This document shows positions 51,119-58,775 of a stretch of 59,735 nt of DNA, one piece after another (within the stretch, counting starts at the first letter, position 1; each line of letters begins with the position of its first letter). The position numbers and the translations under genes were made by a program. This DNA comes from JACOVP01 sp964390715. GTDB lineage: Archaea > Nanobdellota > Nanobdellia > SCGC-AAA011-G17 > UBA489. The DNA is taken from contig CAYMIM010000016.1 in the NCBI GenBank assembly GCA_964390715.1, positions 1 to 59,735 on the forward strand, read 5' to 3'. The notes beneath the pieces are model-generated. The model had not been told where the DNA came from and ran no database searches. It saw only the letters and a program-made list of their open reading frames with translations.

Positions 51119-51772
51119 ATGGATTTACTGACTGATTTTATTAATAGTTTAAAGAAGGAATTGACGGTCGTCTATGGTGGTCCCGCATCTGGCAAGACTC
51201 TCCTCTGTCTGACCGCCGCCGCGCATATAGTGAAACAGGGGAAGAAAGTCATTTTCATTGATACTGAAAAAGGATTTTTTATAGAACGATTTCAACACCT
51301 GCTTCACTCCCAAGATCCAAAATATCTAGATTTAGTCATTGTTTTCAGACCAGCAAATTTCAAAGGACAGCATGAACAGATTTTGCAACTGGAAAAAATT
51401 CTTCAACAACCCAACATAGGACTGCTCATTGTAGATACTTTAGGCTATTATTACAGAAGGCTCTTGAAGAACAAAACGCTCTTGGCAAACAGAATGCTGA
51501 TTATGCAAGTGAACACGCTGCGCTCCTACGCAAAACATCTTCCAGTCATAGTCACCAATCAAATCTATATGGACATCGAGACACAGGCACAGAAAATTGT
51601 TGGAGGAGAGATTTTATTACGGTCTGGACAACGCATTATTGAACTCCAGAAAGATCCTAGAAAACTACTGCTCAAGCAACCTGAGAAAAAAGAATCACTT
51701 TTCACCATCGACGCCACTGGCTTCCACTTTTGCGTTCTTTTCTTGCTGCTTTTTTATCCACTCTTCCTTTAG
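51119..51772 (+). CDS. radB: RadB-like RecA-family protein
   Basis: RecA fold with Walker A GGPASGKT, IFIDTEKGF, Walker B GLLIVDTLG, then VIVTNQIYM, lacking the N-terminal helix-hairpin-helix domain of RadA, hence RadB. Length 217. RadB binds DNA and modulates RadA or Hjc. The last ~26 codons (51695-51772) lie antisense to the topA 3' end, and the translated tail (FHFCVLFLLLFYPLFL) is unusually hydrophobic for a RadB, suggesting that the original stop was lost and the frame runs on through topA. The start at 51119 is a plain ATG. It is convergent with topA. Confidence 0.88.
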   Translation: MDLLTDFINSLKKELTVVYGGPASGKTLLCLTAAAHIVKQGKKVIFIDTEKGFFIERFQHLLHSQDPKYLDLVIVFRPANFKGQHEQILQLEKILQQPNIGLLIVDTLGYYYRRLLKNKTLLANRMLIMQVNTLRSYAKHLPVIVTNQIYMDIETQAQKIVGGEILLRSGQRIIELQKDPRKLLLKQPEKKESLFTIDATGFHFCVLFLLLFYPLFL

Positions 51773-53809
51773 TTTACATTGCTTGTTAATACAGTAATTA
51801 AAAGGACGCTTTCCCTGGCGGATGATCAGGACTTCCGGGAAATTACACTCTTTGCAGAAATTCTTCGTTACTTTTGGCAGACCTTGCGGCAAACCGAATG
51901 TGGCTTTACATTTTGGATATGCTGAACAACCGACAAAATTGCTCTTGAATTTTGGCGAATATCTCAATTGCAAGTCGCCTTGCTTGCAGAGGGGGCAGGG
52001 AGCAATGGTACTCATTTCCGTGCGCGTTTCTTTGGTCGCTAGTAATAATCCTTGACCGATCTCTTTCTCGTGCTTCTTGAATGTTGTCAATATTTTTGTC
52101 AATGATTCCTTGGCTTCTTTGATAATATCTTCTGGCTTCTTTTTTTCCTCGCGAATTAATTCCATATCTTCCTCAAAGTGACGAGTCAAATGCTCATCGA
52201 TAATTTCTGGACAATATTTTTCCAGTGTCTCTACAGCCGCGATGCCCAATTTTGTCGCCTCAATAGATTTTTCATGCACATATTGTCGTCGATAGAGCGT
52301 GTCAATAATGTTTGTGCGTGTCGCTTTTGTTCCAAGATTTCTTTTTTCTAATTCTTTGATGATAGACGCTGGAGTAAAACGCTTGGGCGGTTTTGTCTGG
52401 TCTTCCAAAGAGGTTACTTGTGGATTCTTGACTTCCATACCTTCTTCCATAGGCGGCAATTCTTCGTCTTTTTCTTTCGCGTAAGCCCCATAGAAGGTAT
52501 ACCAACCAGCTTCTTTCGTGACTGATCCACGAGCGATAAAGTTTTCTCCATTGACGTCAATATCTGCTTTCATCAATTCATTTTTCGCTGGGTCTGCAAA
52601 TGTGGCTAATGTTCTGCGAGCGACTAGATCATAGATTTTAGCGTCTCTTTCTGTCAGCTTCTTTGGCACTTCTCCTGTCGCGTGAATAGCTGGGTGAGCT
52701 GGATCATTTTTTGGACCTTCATTGGGCTTGAGTATTTTTTTCTTGAGCAATCGCTCCGCTAACTCCTTGAACGCGCTTTGCTTGCCTAAATCTTGGATAA
52801 TTTTTTTGTAGTCTAAAGCGATAGGCAACTTATTAGAGCTAGAACGAGGATAAGAAATATATCCATGGAGATACAGATTTTGCGTGATGGACATCGTCTC
52901 TTTAGGAGAGATACCAAAACAACGATAAGCTTCTGTCTGCAAAGTCGTTAAGTCGAACGGATAAGGTGGCTGGACCAACATCTCTTTTTTCTTGACGGAA
53001 GTAACGACAGCTTTTTTTCCTTGTGTCTTTTTCAACACTGTCTCCGCTTTCGCTTTTTCCCAGAACTTGTCTTCTTCGTGCCACGCGATGATGGGTTCTT
53101 TATCGACATTACCCTCGAGCTTTAATTCCCAATAGGTTTCTGGCTTGAATTTCGCGATCTCACGATCTTTGTCTACGATGATTTTCAACGCTGGCCCCTG
53201 GACACGACCTGTCGAGAGAATTTTGAACATACCCGCGGTTTTCAGCGCCAAAGTTAACGCGCGAGAGTTGTTGATTCCATAAATCCAATCCAATTCGTGA
53301 CGAGTAATACCCGCGTGCGCTTGGTCCCAGTCCATGTGCTTCATTTTGCGCTCATAAGAGTCTACTAAATCTTTCTTCGTTAACGTTGAGAATTTCATTC
53401 TATTGGCATCTTTTTGGCCGCAGGCGAAACGCACCGCATTCAATCCCAAGACTGTCCCTTCGTCATCGAAATCTGTGCAGACGGTGAAGACATCCGCGTT
53501 TTTCGCCAGCTTTTTGAGCGTGTCAATAAAGTCTTTGGTTTGACTGGCGAATTTTCCCTGCTCATACAACGGTTTCCATTCATAACTGAAGACTGGATAA
53601 GTCCATCCTTTTTTGTCTTTCTCCGCAAGACCATAGAGATGGCCCAGACAACTAGCAATGATAATGGGTTTTCCTTTATGGGCGAAAGTATAATACGTGA
53701 CTTTTTTGTTTTTTCCCTGAGTAACTTTGTCATCCGCCAGAGCTTCCGCTATCTTCTTCGCGCTTGTTGGCTTCTCCGCGATAAGCAACTCATACGATTC
53801 CGCTTTCAT
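51695..53809 (-). CDS. topA: DNA topoisomerase I (type IA)
   Basis: Toprim domain with AEKPTSAKKIAEAL (Glu10) and TDFDDEG; strand-cleavage Tyr at Y320 in HGYISYPRSSS; HETMSITQNL-type motif KETMSITQNLYL; C-terminal two zinc clusters (CPLC ... CSAYPKC and CKEC ... CINKQC). Length 704. It relaxes negative supercoils. The start MKAESYELL differs from the orphan starts in the two upstream fragments (MPEKYELL and MPGKYELL), which suggests a recently acquired 5' end. The promoter has a TATA-like TTTATTAA near 53838. It is preceded upstream by an AbiE pair, separated by 114 nt. Confidence 0.97.
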   Translation of the reverse strand: MKAESYELLIAEKPTSAKKIAEALADDKVTQGKNKKVTYYTFAHKGKPIIIASCLGHLYGLAEKDKKGWTYPVFSYEWKPLYEQGKFASQTKDFIDTLKKLAKNADVFTVCTDFDDEGTVLGLNAVRFACGQKDANRMKFSTLTKKDLVDSYERKMKHMDWDQAHAGITRHELDWIYGINNSRALTLALKTAGMFKILSTGRVQGPALKIIVDKDREIAKFKPETYWELKLEGNVDKEPIIAWHEEDKFWEKAKAETVLKKTQGKKAVVTSVKKKEMLVQPPYPFDLTTLQTEAYRCFGISPKETMSITQNLYLHGYISYPRSSSNKLPIALDYKKIIQDLGKQSAFKELAERLLKKKILKPNEGPKNDPAHPAIHATGEVPKKLTERDAKIYDLVARRTLATFADPAKNELMKADIDVNGENFIARGSVTKEAGWYTFYGAYAKEKDEELPPMEEGMEVKNPQVTSLEDQTKPPKRFTPASIIKELEKRNLGTKATRTNIIDTLYRRQYVHEKSIEATKLGIAAVETLEKYCPEIIDEHLTRHFEEDMELIREEKKKPEDIIKEAKESLTKILTTFKKHEKEIGQGLLLATKETRTEMSTIAPCPLCKQGDLQLRYSPKFKSNFVGCSAYPKCKATFGLPQGLPKVTKNFCKECNFPEVLIIRQGKRPFNYCINKQCKLKEEWIKKQQEKNAKVEASGVDGEK
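53745..53809. repeat. topA 5'-end repeat, copy A (live gene start)
   Basis: The first 65 nt of topA on the minus strand. The 23 nt 53745-53767 (end of the core on the + strand) are identical in copies A, B and C; further in, A differs from B/C by synonymous changes (CCA/CCG, CTT/CTC, TAT/TAC) and has a different extreme N-terminus (MKAES). Confidence 0.9.
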
Positions 53810-53923
53810 ACTATGAACTAGTCCATCCCGCTATTAATAAATCTTTTTAGGCCTTGTTGATTCTGTTGAGAATGTTGTCGCTTAGCGTGACAGTCAATAA
53901 TAGCATTTAGAAGTATCGAACAG

Positions 53924-54616
53924 TTATTTTAATTTATTTTTTAATAGTCTCAAGCTTCTTATTGTGCTAGAACAAAATTGTCCTACTTCGTGTTCTTTTA
54001 AATCTTTAAATCGCAGATCCACATTTCTAAAGGCGTTTTTAAACAATTTTAGAGCATCTTCGTTTACGACCGCTGTGATAAACTCTTCTATCAACTTAAT
54101 AACTTCTTGGTTATGTCTAAACGTATGAATATTAATACGAGTTGTTAAGTGCGCTATATCGTAGAGGTCTTTGAATTCTCTTCTACTGATGAACGTCACC
54201 ATCTTTGTGATAAATAGCCTTTCCGGAGAATAATACAACAATTTTCCTTTATTATGAAGATTCCCAGAGATTTTAACAAAATCAACATCTATTTTTGTGT
54301 CAAATGTTTTATATGTTTCTAATTGTAGTTTCATGTGGTATCTCTTGGTAGCCGCTAATCCGCTCTTACCTTTTGAGAATTCTTTAAGAATCTTTTTTTG
54401 TTTTAGTTTTTCCAGAATGTTGATAAAATACGCTTCTATTTCTTTATAATCTTTTAGACGAGATATGTCTACATCAAAATCTAGGTCTTCAGATTCACGA
54501 TGGTGATCGAGATACAACAAAGATAAGGCTGTACCTCCTTTAATAACAAGATTGTAAGGATTGTTTCTTTCAATTTCATTCAGAAATTTTTCTAAAATTG
54601 CAAGTATCCTTGACAT
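53924..54616 (-). CDS. AbiEii-like nucleotidyltransferase toxin
   Basis: The nucleotidyltransferase-like AbiEii pattern is clear: LVIKGGTALSLLYLDHHRESEDLDFDVD, the KGGTAL...R.SEDLDFD signature. Residues 100-180 include LETYKTFDTKIDVDFVKIS and ERLFITKMVTFISRREFKDLYDIAHL, the second conserved AbiEii block (K...R..KDLYD). Length 230. AbiEii-type toxins modify tRNA or related substrates and belong to type IV toxin-antitoxin/abortive-infection systems. It starts right after the upstream partner stops (zero gap). The pair sits in the first cassette between topA copies A and B. Confidence 0.88.
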   Translation of the reverse strand: MSRILAILEKFLNEIERNNPYNLVIKGGTALSLLYLDHHRESEDLDFDVDISRLKDYKEIEAYFINILEKLKQKKILKEFSKGKSGLAATKRYHMKLQLETYKTFDTKIDVDFVKISGNLHNKGKLLYYSPERLFITKMVTFISRREFKDLYDIAHLTTRINIHTFRHNQEVIKLIEEFITAVVNEDALKLFKNAFRNVDLRFKDLKEHEVGQFCSSTIRSLRLLKNKLK

Positions 54617-55222
54617 TCAAACTCCGTATTTCGCATAATTAATTATTTCTGGTTTTTGAATATATGACTTAAATTTGGTATAATTTTTTACAAATAGATT
54701 TCCATACCTATTTAACATTTGTTTCCATACATTTTTCGCATATGTATTTTTTATTATGTTTATATCCTTGATTATTTGCTCATTGTCGGCATATTTTAAT
54801 CCTGTCTTTTTGTCGATGGAATATTTACTTTTTTCTATTGATTTGACTCTGAAAAACTTTACTGTTTTATGCGCAATACTAAGTTTTCCTTCTATCTTTG
54901 TGTTTATGATCTCTATGATCTTAGACTCAAAATACCACCCAAATCCATTATGTTTCAACGCTTCTAATCCTGTGATATAATAAGACTCTAAGCTACCTAA
55001 GAATACATTATACTCGCTTATACCTTCAATGCTACTGTCCATACATCTCTTAAGTATGTTTAACTTACCTCTCATTTTTCCTCTTAAATACCTTTTTTCG
55101 TTATCTGTTAATTCTTTTCCTATATCGAGTTTTTTTAGTATATTAAATTGCACTGGTTTAAAGAGCGTTGGAACTATTAAATCCTCCATTTCCACTAGTT
55201 TTTGTATTATTTTTTGATGCAT
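54617..55222 (-). CDS. Putative AbiEi-like antitoxin partner
   Basis: A 201-residue basic protein, mostly helical with Lys/Asn-rich loops. The N-terminal part (VQFNILKKLDIGKELTDNEKRYLRGKMRGKLNILKRCM) could be a winged helix, as in AbiEi antitoxins. Sequence similarity to the family is not obvious, so the call rests on adjacency to the AbiEii-like gene with zero gap. The ATG at 55220-55222 lies ~25 nt from a TATA (ACTATATAAAT, 55243-55253), a leaderless start. It begins 21 nt after the stop of the topA relic B and could be influenced by the relic's promoter. Confidence 0.65.
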   Translation of the reverse strand: MHQKIIQKLVEMEDLIVPTLFKPVQFNILKKLDIGKELTDNEKRYLRGKMRGKLNILKRCMDSSIEGISEYNVFLGSLESYYITGLEALKHNGFGWYFESKIIEIINTKIEGKLSIAHKTVKFFRVKSIEKSKYSIDKKTGLKYADNEQIIKDINIIKNTYAKNVWKQMLNRYGNLFVKNYTKFKSYIQKPEIINYAKYGV

Positions 55223-55243
55223 AGGATATAAATGTATCCGCTA

Positions 55244-55366
55244 CTATATAAATGCTTCTATCAAAAATAGTGGGTGTATTTGGAAATGCTCATCCGTAAA
55301 CGCTTCCGCTATCTTCTTCGCGCTTGTCGGCTTCTCCGCGATGAGCAACTCGTATTTTTCAGGCAT
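55244..55366 (-). pseudogene. Orphaned topA 5' fragment B (40 codons)
   Basis: ATG at 55364-55366 gives MPEKYELLIAEKPTSAKKIA, the start of topA, then runs on for 20 unrelated codons (EAFTDEHFQI...) to TAG at 55244-55246. The 62 nt 55305-55366 match copy C at 61 of 62 positions. A TATA-like TAAAAATATA lies ~27 nt upstream, so the fragment kept a promoter. Confidence 0.85.
55305..55366. repeat. topA 5'-end repeat, copy B
   Basis: 62-nt direct copy of a topA start. One base differs from copy C (Glu3 versus Gly3). Its 5' flank on the + strand (GCTTCCGCT) is shared with copy A but not C. It bounds the AbiE cassette on one side and the ATPase cassette on the other. Confidence 0.9.
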
Positions 55367-55444
55367 GATTATCTTTCTGTTGTTTGTATATTTTTATGAA
55401 GTGCAGCGAAAAAAGATAAACCCAGCACATGTTCTCTATTCAAA

Positions 55445-55801
55445 CTACTTCTTTTTTCTTACTGCTTTCTTGAATTTTTTGTCTAAATATTCAACTTCAT
55501 TCAGCATCATTCTTTTAAGAAGAGTCCATTCATAGAGATTGTGAGTTTTTCCCCTGTATTTGTCCCAATATTTCCTATTTAACTGGTTAGGAGCATCTTC
55601 CAGCTTCATTAGCCTGCCTTTCCAGAAAATTAAAACATAGACATTGCCATTATGAAGTTCGAGAGGAACTCTCCATCCAAAAGCATCGTGATCTTCTTTA
55701 TAAGGAGAGAGCTTATCTAAAATCTCCAGATCTTTCTTTTTCAAATTCTTTAATCTTGCTCCAAAATCATTATACCTTAAGTAAAAAGTAGTTGTCCCCA
55801 T
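55445..55801 (-). CDS. Unknown protein of the ATPase cassette
   Basis: A 118-residue soluble, basic protein starting at ATG 55799-55801 (MGTTTFYLRY), 1 nt after the stop of the upstream ATPase. Sequence shows KLSPYKEDHDAFGWRVPLELHNGNVYVLIFWKGRLMKLED and an Arg/Lys-rich C-terminus (DKKFKKAVRKKK). The WRVPLELHNGNVYVLIF stretch looks like a small beta domain. No family is recognised. Because it is immediately downstream of and probably coexpressed with the ATPase, it may be its partner. It ends ~80 nt before topA relic B. Confidence 0.6.
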   Translation of the reverse strand: MGTTTFYLRYNDFGARLKNLKKKDLEILDKLSPYKEDHDAFGWRVPLELHNGNVYVLIFWKGRLMKLEDAPNQLNRKYWDKYRGKTHNLYEWTLLKRMMLNEVEYLDKKFKKAVRKKK

Positions 55802-55802
55802 T

Positions 55803-57170
55803 TTATCTTTTCTCAAGTATATCTTCCATGTCTTTTAAATCAAAACAATAAACTTTTTTCCCTTCAAACTCTTTAATTTTTTTGGTAAAGCTTTTCGCAA
55901 AAACAACAAAGCTCTCTTTTCTTTCATCATTATTCCATGCGATATACTTTGATTTTTCTAAAAGCATTTTTACAATTTCGAAAACATTAACCTTCTCTTG
56001 CCATTTGCACTCTCCAAACAAGATACTTTTTTCCTTATTATTCACCGCAAGAATGTCAATTTCTTTGTCCTTATACCACCATTTGCCATTATCCTCAAAA
56101 TTTTTGAAAAAGGATAAAAAATTTTCCCTGATAAGCATCTCAAACCGTTTTCCTAAATAGCTGTTTAATTCATCATTATTTATTTTATACTCTCGCTTTT
56201 CTATTGACTCTCTATTTTTATGCACAATATTAAACCAAAAATCAAAAAAATTATCCCTTATATAATAGATACCTCTTTTTCTATCTCCCAACATAGAAGT
56301 TTGTCTCGAGATAAATCCATAATTTATCAAAAGCTCTAGATAGGGATATATCTCCCTTGCCTGAATTCCAACAAAATTCGCAATTCCAGAAGGTCGTGAA
56401 CTTCCATACGCAATCGCATTTATAATAGAAAAATAAGTCTTAATCTCTTTAAACTCCTGCGCAAGCAAATAAACAGGCTCTCGAAAAAAATAACCTTCCG
56501 GCTTTAAAAATTCTTCTGAGACAAACTCTGAATATGCCTTATGTTTAGAAGCAATATTGAGGTACTCTGGGATTCCATTTATTGTCAAAAATGTTTTTAT
56601 CAAATCCTCAAAATGAAAAGAGAGAAATTCATTTACAAATCCAATAGGAATTGGCGCTAGTAGAATATCTCTTGTTCTTCTTCCATAAAGAGGAGAAGAG
56701 CTTGACAAAACTTTCTCACTCATTAATCCGAATAAAGAGCCGCTTGTGATGAAAAAAATTCTAGATTCTCTTAAGAATTCATCATTAAATTTTTGTAAGA
56801 CGCTTGTGACAGAAGAATCGTTTTTTATTACGTAGGATAACTCATCTATCCATATGTATATCCTTTTCTCTTTACTTAAAACTTTTGCAAGATAATCAAA
56901 TAAAGAACTCCAGTCAGAAATATGCTGTTTCAGCAAAAAATCATCCTTGAGATACTTCGCTATTATGTCTTTAAATTGCACGATCTGCACAGCTTTATTA
57001 ACATCCTCAGCAGTATACTTTATCCCTTCTTTATTCTTAACAAACTCATTTAACAAAGTAGTTTTGCCTATTCTCCTTCTGCCAAAAACTACGATAAATT
57101 CATTTTTCTTGCTTCTCCAGTCTTTTTCAAGAACCTTTATCTCCTCTATTCTATCAATAAACCTAATCAT
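55803..57170 (-). CDS. Archaeal ATPase with DUF234-type C-terminal nuclease-like domain
   Basis: The STAND-like archaeal ATPase pattern is present: IDRIEEIKVLEKDW, Walker A GRRRIGKTTLL, Walker B IYIWIDELSYV, and FFITSGSLFGLM. A winged helix around 265-330 (GSSRPSGIANFVGIQAREIYPYLELLINYGFI) follows. The C-terminal ~140 residues are DUF234, with a PD-(D/E)XK-like site KEIDILAVNNKEKSILFGECKW (D...E.K). Length 455. Family members occur often in archaeal accessory regions, with unknown, possibly defence-related, roles. The ATG at 57170 is leaderless from a TATA at 57193-57201 and is 8 nt after the stop of topA relic C. Confidence 0.85.
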   Translation of the reverse strand: MIRFIDRIEEIKVLEKDWRSKKNEFIVVFGRRRIGKTTLLNEFVKNKEGIKYTAEDVNKAVQIVQFKDIIAKYLKDDFLLKQHISDWSSLFDYLAKVLSKEKRIYIWIDELSYVIKNDSSVTSVLQKFNDEFLRESRIFFITSGSLFGLMSEKVLSSSSPLYGRRTRDILLAPIPIGFVNEFLSFHFEDLIKTFLTINGIPEYLNIASKHKAYSEFVSEEFLKPEGYFFREPVYLLAQEFKEIKTYFSIINAIAYGSSRPSGIANFVGIQAREIYPYLELLINYGFISRQTSMLGDRKRGIYYIRDNFFDFWFNIVHKNRESIEKREYKINNDELNSYLGKRFEMLIRENFLSFFKNFEDNGKWWYKDKEIDILAVNNKEKSILFGECKWQEKVNVFEIVKMLLEKSKYIAWNNDERKESFVVFAKSFTKKIKEFEGKKVYCFDLKDMEDILEKR

Positions 57171-57176
57171 AATTAG

Positions 57177-57194
57177 TACTAATCTAAATTAGTA
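57177..57194. promoter_or_regulatory. Operator-like inverted repeat before the ATPase
   Basis: TACTAAT-CTAA-ATTAGTA is a 7-bp perfect inverted repeat with 4-nt spacer; another half-site ATTAGTA sits at 57172-57178. It lies between the TATA (57193-57201) and the ATG (57170), where a repressor would block transcription. Confidence 0.55.
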
Positions 57195-57292
57195 TATAAA
57201 TCTTTCGCTCTTAAATCAGTGTTTGTAGAGTCCGCTATCTTCTTCGCGCTTGTCGGCTTCTCCGCGATGAGCAACTCGTATTTTCCAGGCAT
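57179..57292 (-). pseudogene. Orphaned topA 5' fragment C (37 codons)
   Basis: ATG at 57290-57292 gives MPGKYELLIAEKPTSAKKIA, then DSTNTDLRAKDL... to TAG at 57179-57181. The topA-derived part is ~21 codons. It is the most distal copy and therefore probably the oldest displaced start. It ends 8 nt before the ATPase start, so the ATPase promoter lies within its 3' half. Confidence 0.85.
57231..57292. repeat. topA 5'-end repeat, copy C
   Basis: 62 nt, 61 identical to copy B. It begins TCCGCTATCTTC on the + strand like the other copies. It marks the outer edge of the ATPase cassette, next to the surface-protein operon. Confidence 0.9.
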
Positions 57293-57317
57293 GCAAGCAT
57301 CTACTAATTCTAAGGTG

Positions 57318-58775
57318 TTAAAAATGTTTCTTTCGCTTAGCTCTATCTTTTGAGCCAGTCATATATTTATAAACTACAAAAGCCACCATCAATGCTAATA
57401 AGAAAACTACACCCCATAAATCTTTATTCAAAAGGGCTTTTGTTATGTTTGATCTCTCTTTTTCCCGTGTTTTTTCTTTAGCTGGCTCTTCTGGAATCTT
57501 CTCAATAATTTTTTGTCTCTTTTCCTCTCTCTGCAGTTTTGTTACTGTAATGGTTATCATATTTTGATTTATATCTTCAAGCAAGATCTTAATATCCTCT
57601 TCTCCATCAAAATCAAGATCTAGAGACACACCTTGTCCTTTTCCAAGATTAACTTTTATACCTAACACCGCAAAGTCTAGTAAGACTGTATCTGCGGATG
57701 GCTTTCCCACCCTCGCACTATATTCTTCCTTACCCCATAAGATGTAAATTTTTCCTATTCTTGCTACAGTATTTGTCTGCTCAACAAATTGATTCATGTC
57801 GAATGAAGCTATTGTGGCAGTTCCCTTTTGACCTCCGCCTCCGCCACCACCTCCAAGTCCATCATCACTAGATCCTCCGCTACCCCCAGAAACGCTCTCA
57901 GAAACTTCATATTGCGAGAAGCCACTTACTATAACCGCGAGCGTTTGCTCATTCAAGGTTTGTGATGTGCAAATAGTAGCTGGACAAGCATCACCGTTAC
58001 GCAACACTTGCGGGTTTGAGAAAGTAATATTATAAAAATTGAGCGCTGCCGCTATTCCTTCCAGATTCGTGAACACAGTCTCGTTGATCCGGATAGTGTT
58101 ATTTTCTATAACAACAAAAGAGTCAAAATCTATAGGAGAGTCAGACAAATTAAAATCACTTAAATTTATATTTTGAAGGAACTGAATCTTGCCGAATGAC
58201 GTGTCTTCTAACGTTAAATTAGTTACATTTTGAAGTTCTGTTTCGTTGAATAAATTAAAGTTTGTGGTTGATCCGTCGAATATCGACGCGTTTACTTCAA
58301 ACCTTATCGATCCATTGACCGCGAAAAACTTCATTGAGACTCCCATTTCATTCCCTGTATTGTTCGCGAAGACTTTGATCGCATGATATCCAAATGGCGC
58401 GTCTATGGTAGTTTGGTTCGTTCCATTGTTATCCATTACAAGCGAAATATTTACTTCTTCATCAATGGTATAAAATACCTTATCGACTGACAAGCTAGAA
58501 CTGTTTACAACAGTAATCTTTAAAGGTATAGACTCATTATTTTCGTATGTTTTATTTTCAGGCCTATTCATGGTAATTATGGGAGGTCTCGCCTCAAGCG
58601 TTGCTGAGACTGACGTTGTTCCTGATGTCGCCGCAGCATCAAACACTGAAGCAGCGTCAATTTTGGACATTCCCTCTTTGAGAATATCTGTTGAGCCTAT
58701 AACCACCAATACAAAAAGAACGCTTAAAGGAAAAAGGAACCTGAACGAGGACAGATAGTTATTACCATCGCGCAT
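57318..58775 (-). CDS. Secreted, glycine-linker surface protein with C-terminal TM
   Basis: Signal-like N-terminus (FRFLFPLSVLFVLVVIGST), ectodomain with many N-glycosylation sequons (NNT, NNS, NVT, NLS), a Gly/Ser-rich linker (VSGGSGGSS then GLGGGGGGGG) at ~295-312, another beta domain, then one TM helix (DLWGVVFLLALMVAFVVYKYM) and a basic cytoplasmic tail (KDRAKRKK). It looks like a membrane-anchored surface protein. No catalytic motif is seen. Its start overlaps the upstream gene's 3' end by 14 nt. The gene's 3' end lies only 25 nt from topA relic C. Confidence 0.75.
   Translation of the reverse strand: MRDGNNYLSSFRFLFPLSVLFVLVVIGSTDILKEGMSKIDAASVFDAAATSGTTSVSATLEARPPIITMNRPENKTYENNESIPLKITVVNSSSLSVDKVFYTIDEEVNISLVMDNNGTNQTTIDAPFGYHAIKVFANNTGNEMGVSMKFFAVNGSIRFEVNASIFDGSTTNFNLFNETELQNVTNLTLEDTSFGKIQFLQNINLSDFNLSDSPIDFDSFVVIENNTIRINETVFTNLEGIAAALNFYNITFSNPQVLRNGDACPATICTSQTLNEQTLAVIVSGFSQYEVSESVSGGSGGSSDDGLGGGGGGGGQKGTATIASFDMNQFVEQTNTVARIGKIYILWGKEEYSARVGKPSADTVLLDFAVLGIKVNLGKGQGVSLDLDFDGEEDIKILLEDINQNMITITVTKLQREEKRQKIIEKIPEEPAKEKTREKERSNITKALLNKDLWGVVFLLALMVAFVVYKYMTGSKDRAKRKKHF

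Noticed and set aside
53850..53923. Hairpin near GTCGCTTAGCGTGAC as a terminator
   Set aside because: The stem is short and imperfect, and no T-run follows in the transcript direction.
53745..57292. Three copies as assembly artefact
   Set aside because: The copies differ by synonymous changes and have different flanks and N-termini, so simple misassembly of one sequence is unlikely, though long reads should confirm.
57179..57292. Relics B and C as functional topoisomerase paralogues
   Set aside because: They hold only ~20 topA codons and no Toprim second half or catalytic Tyr.
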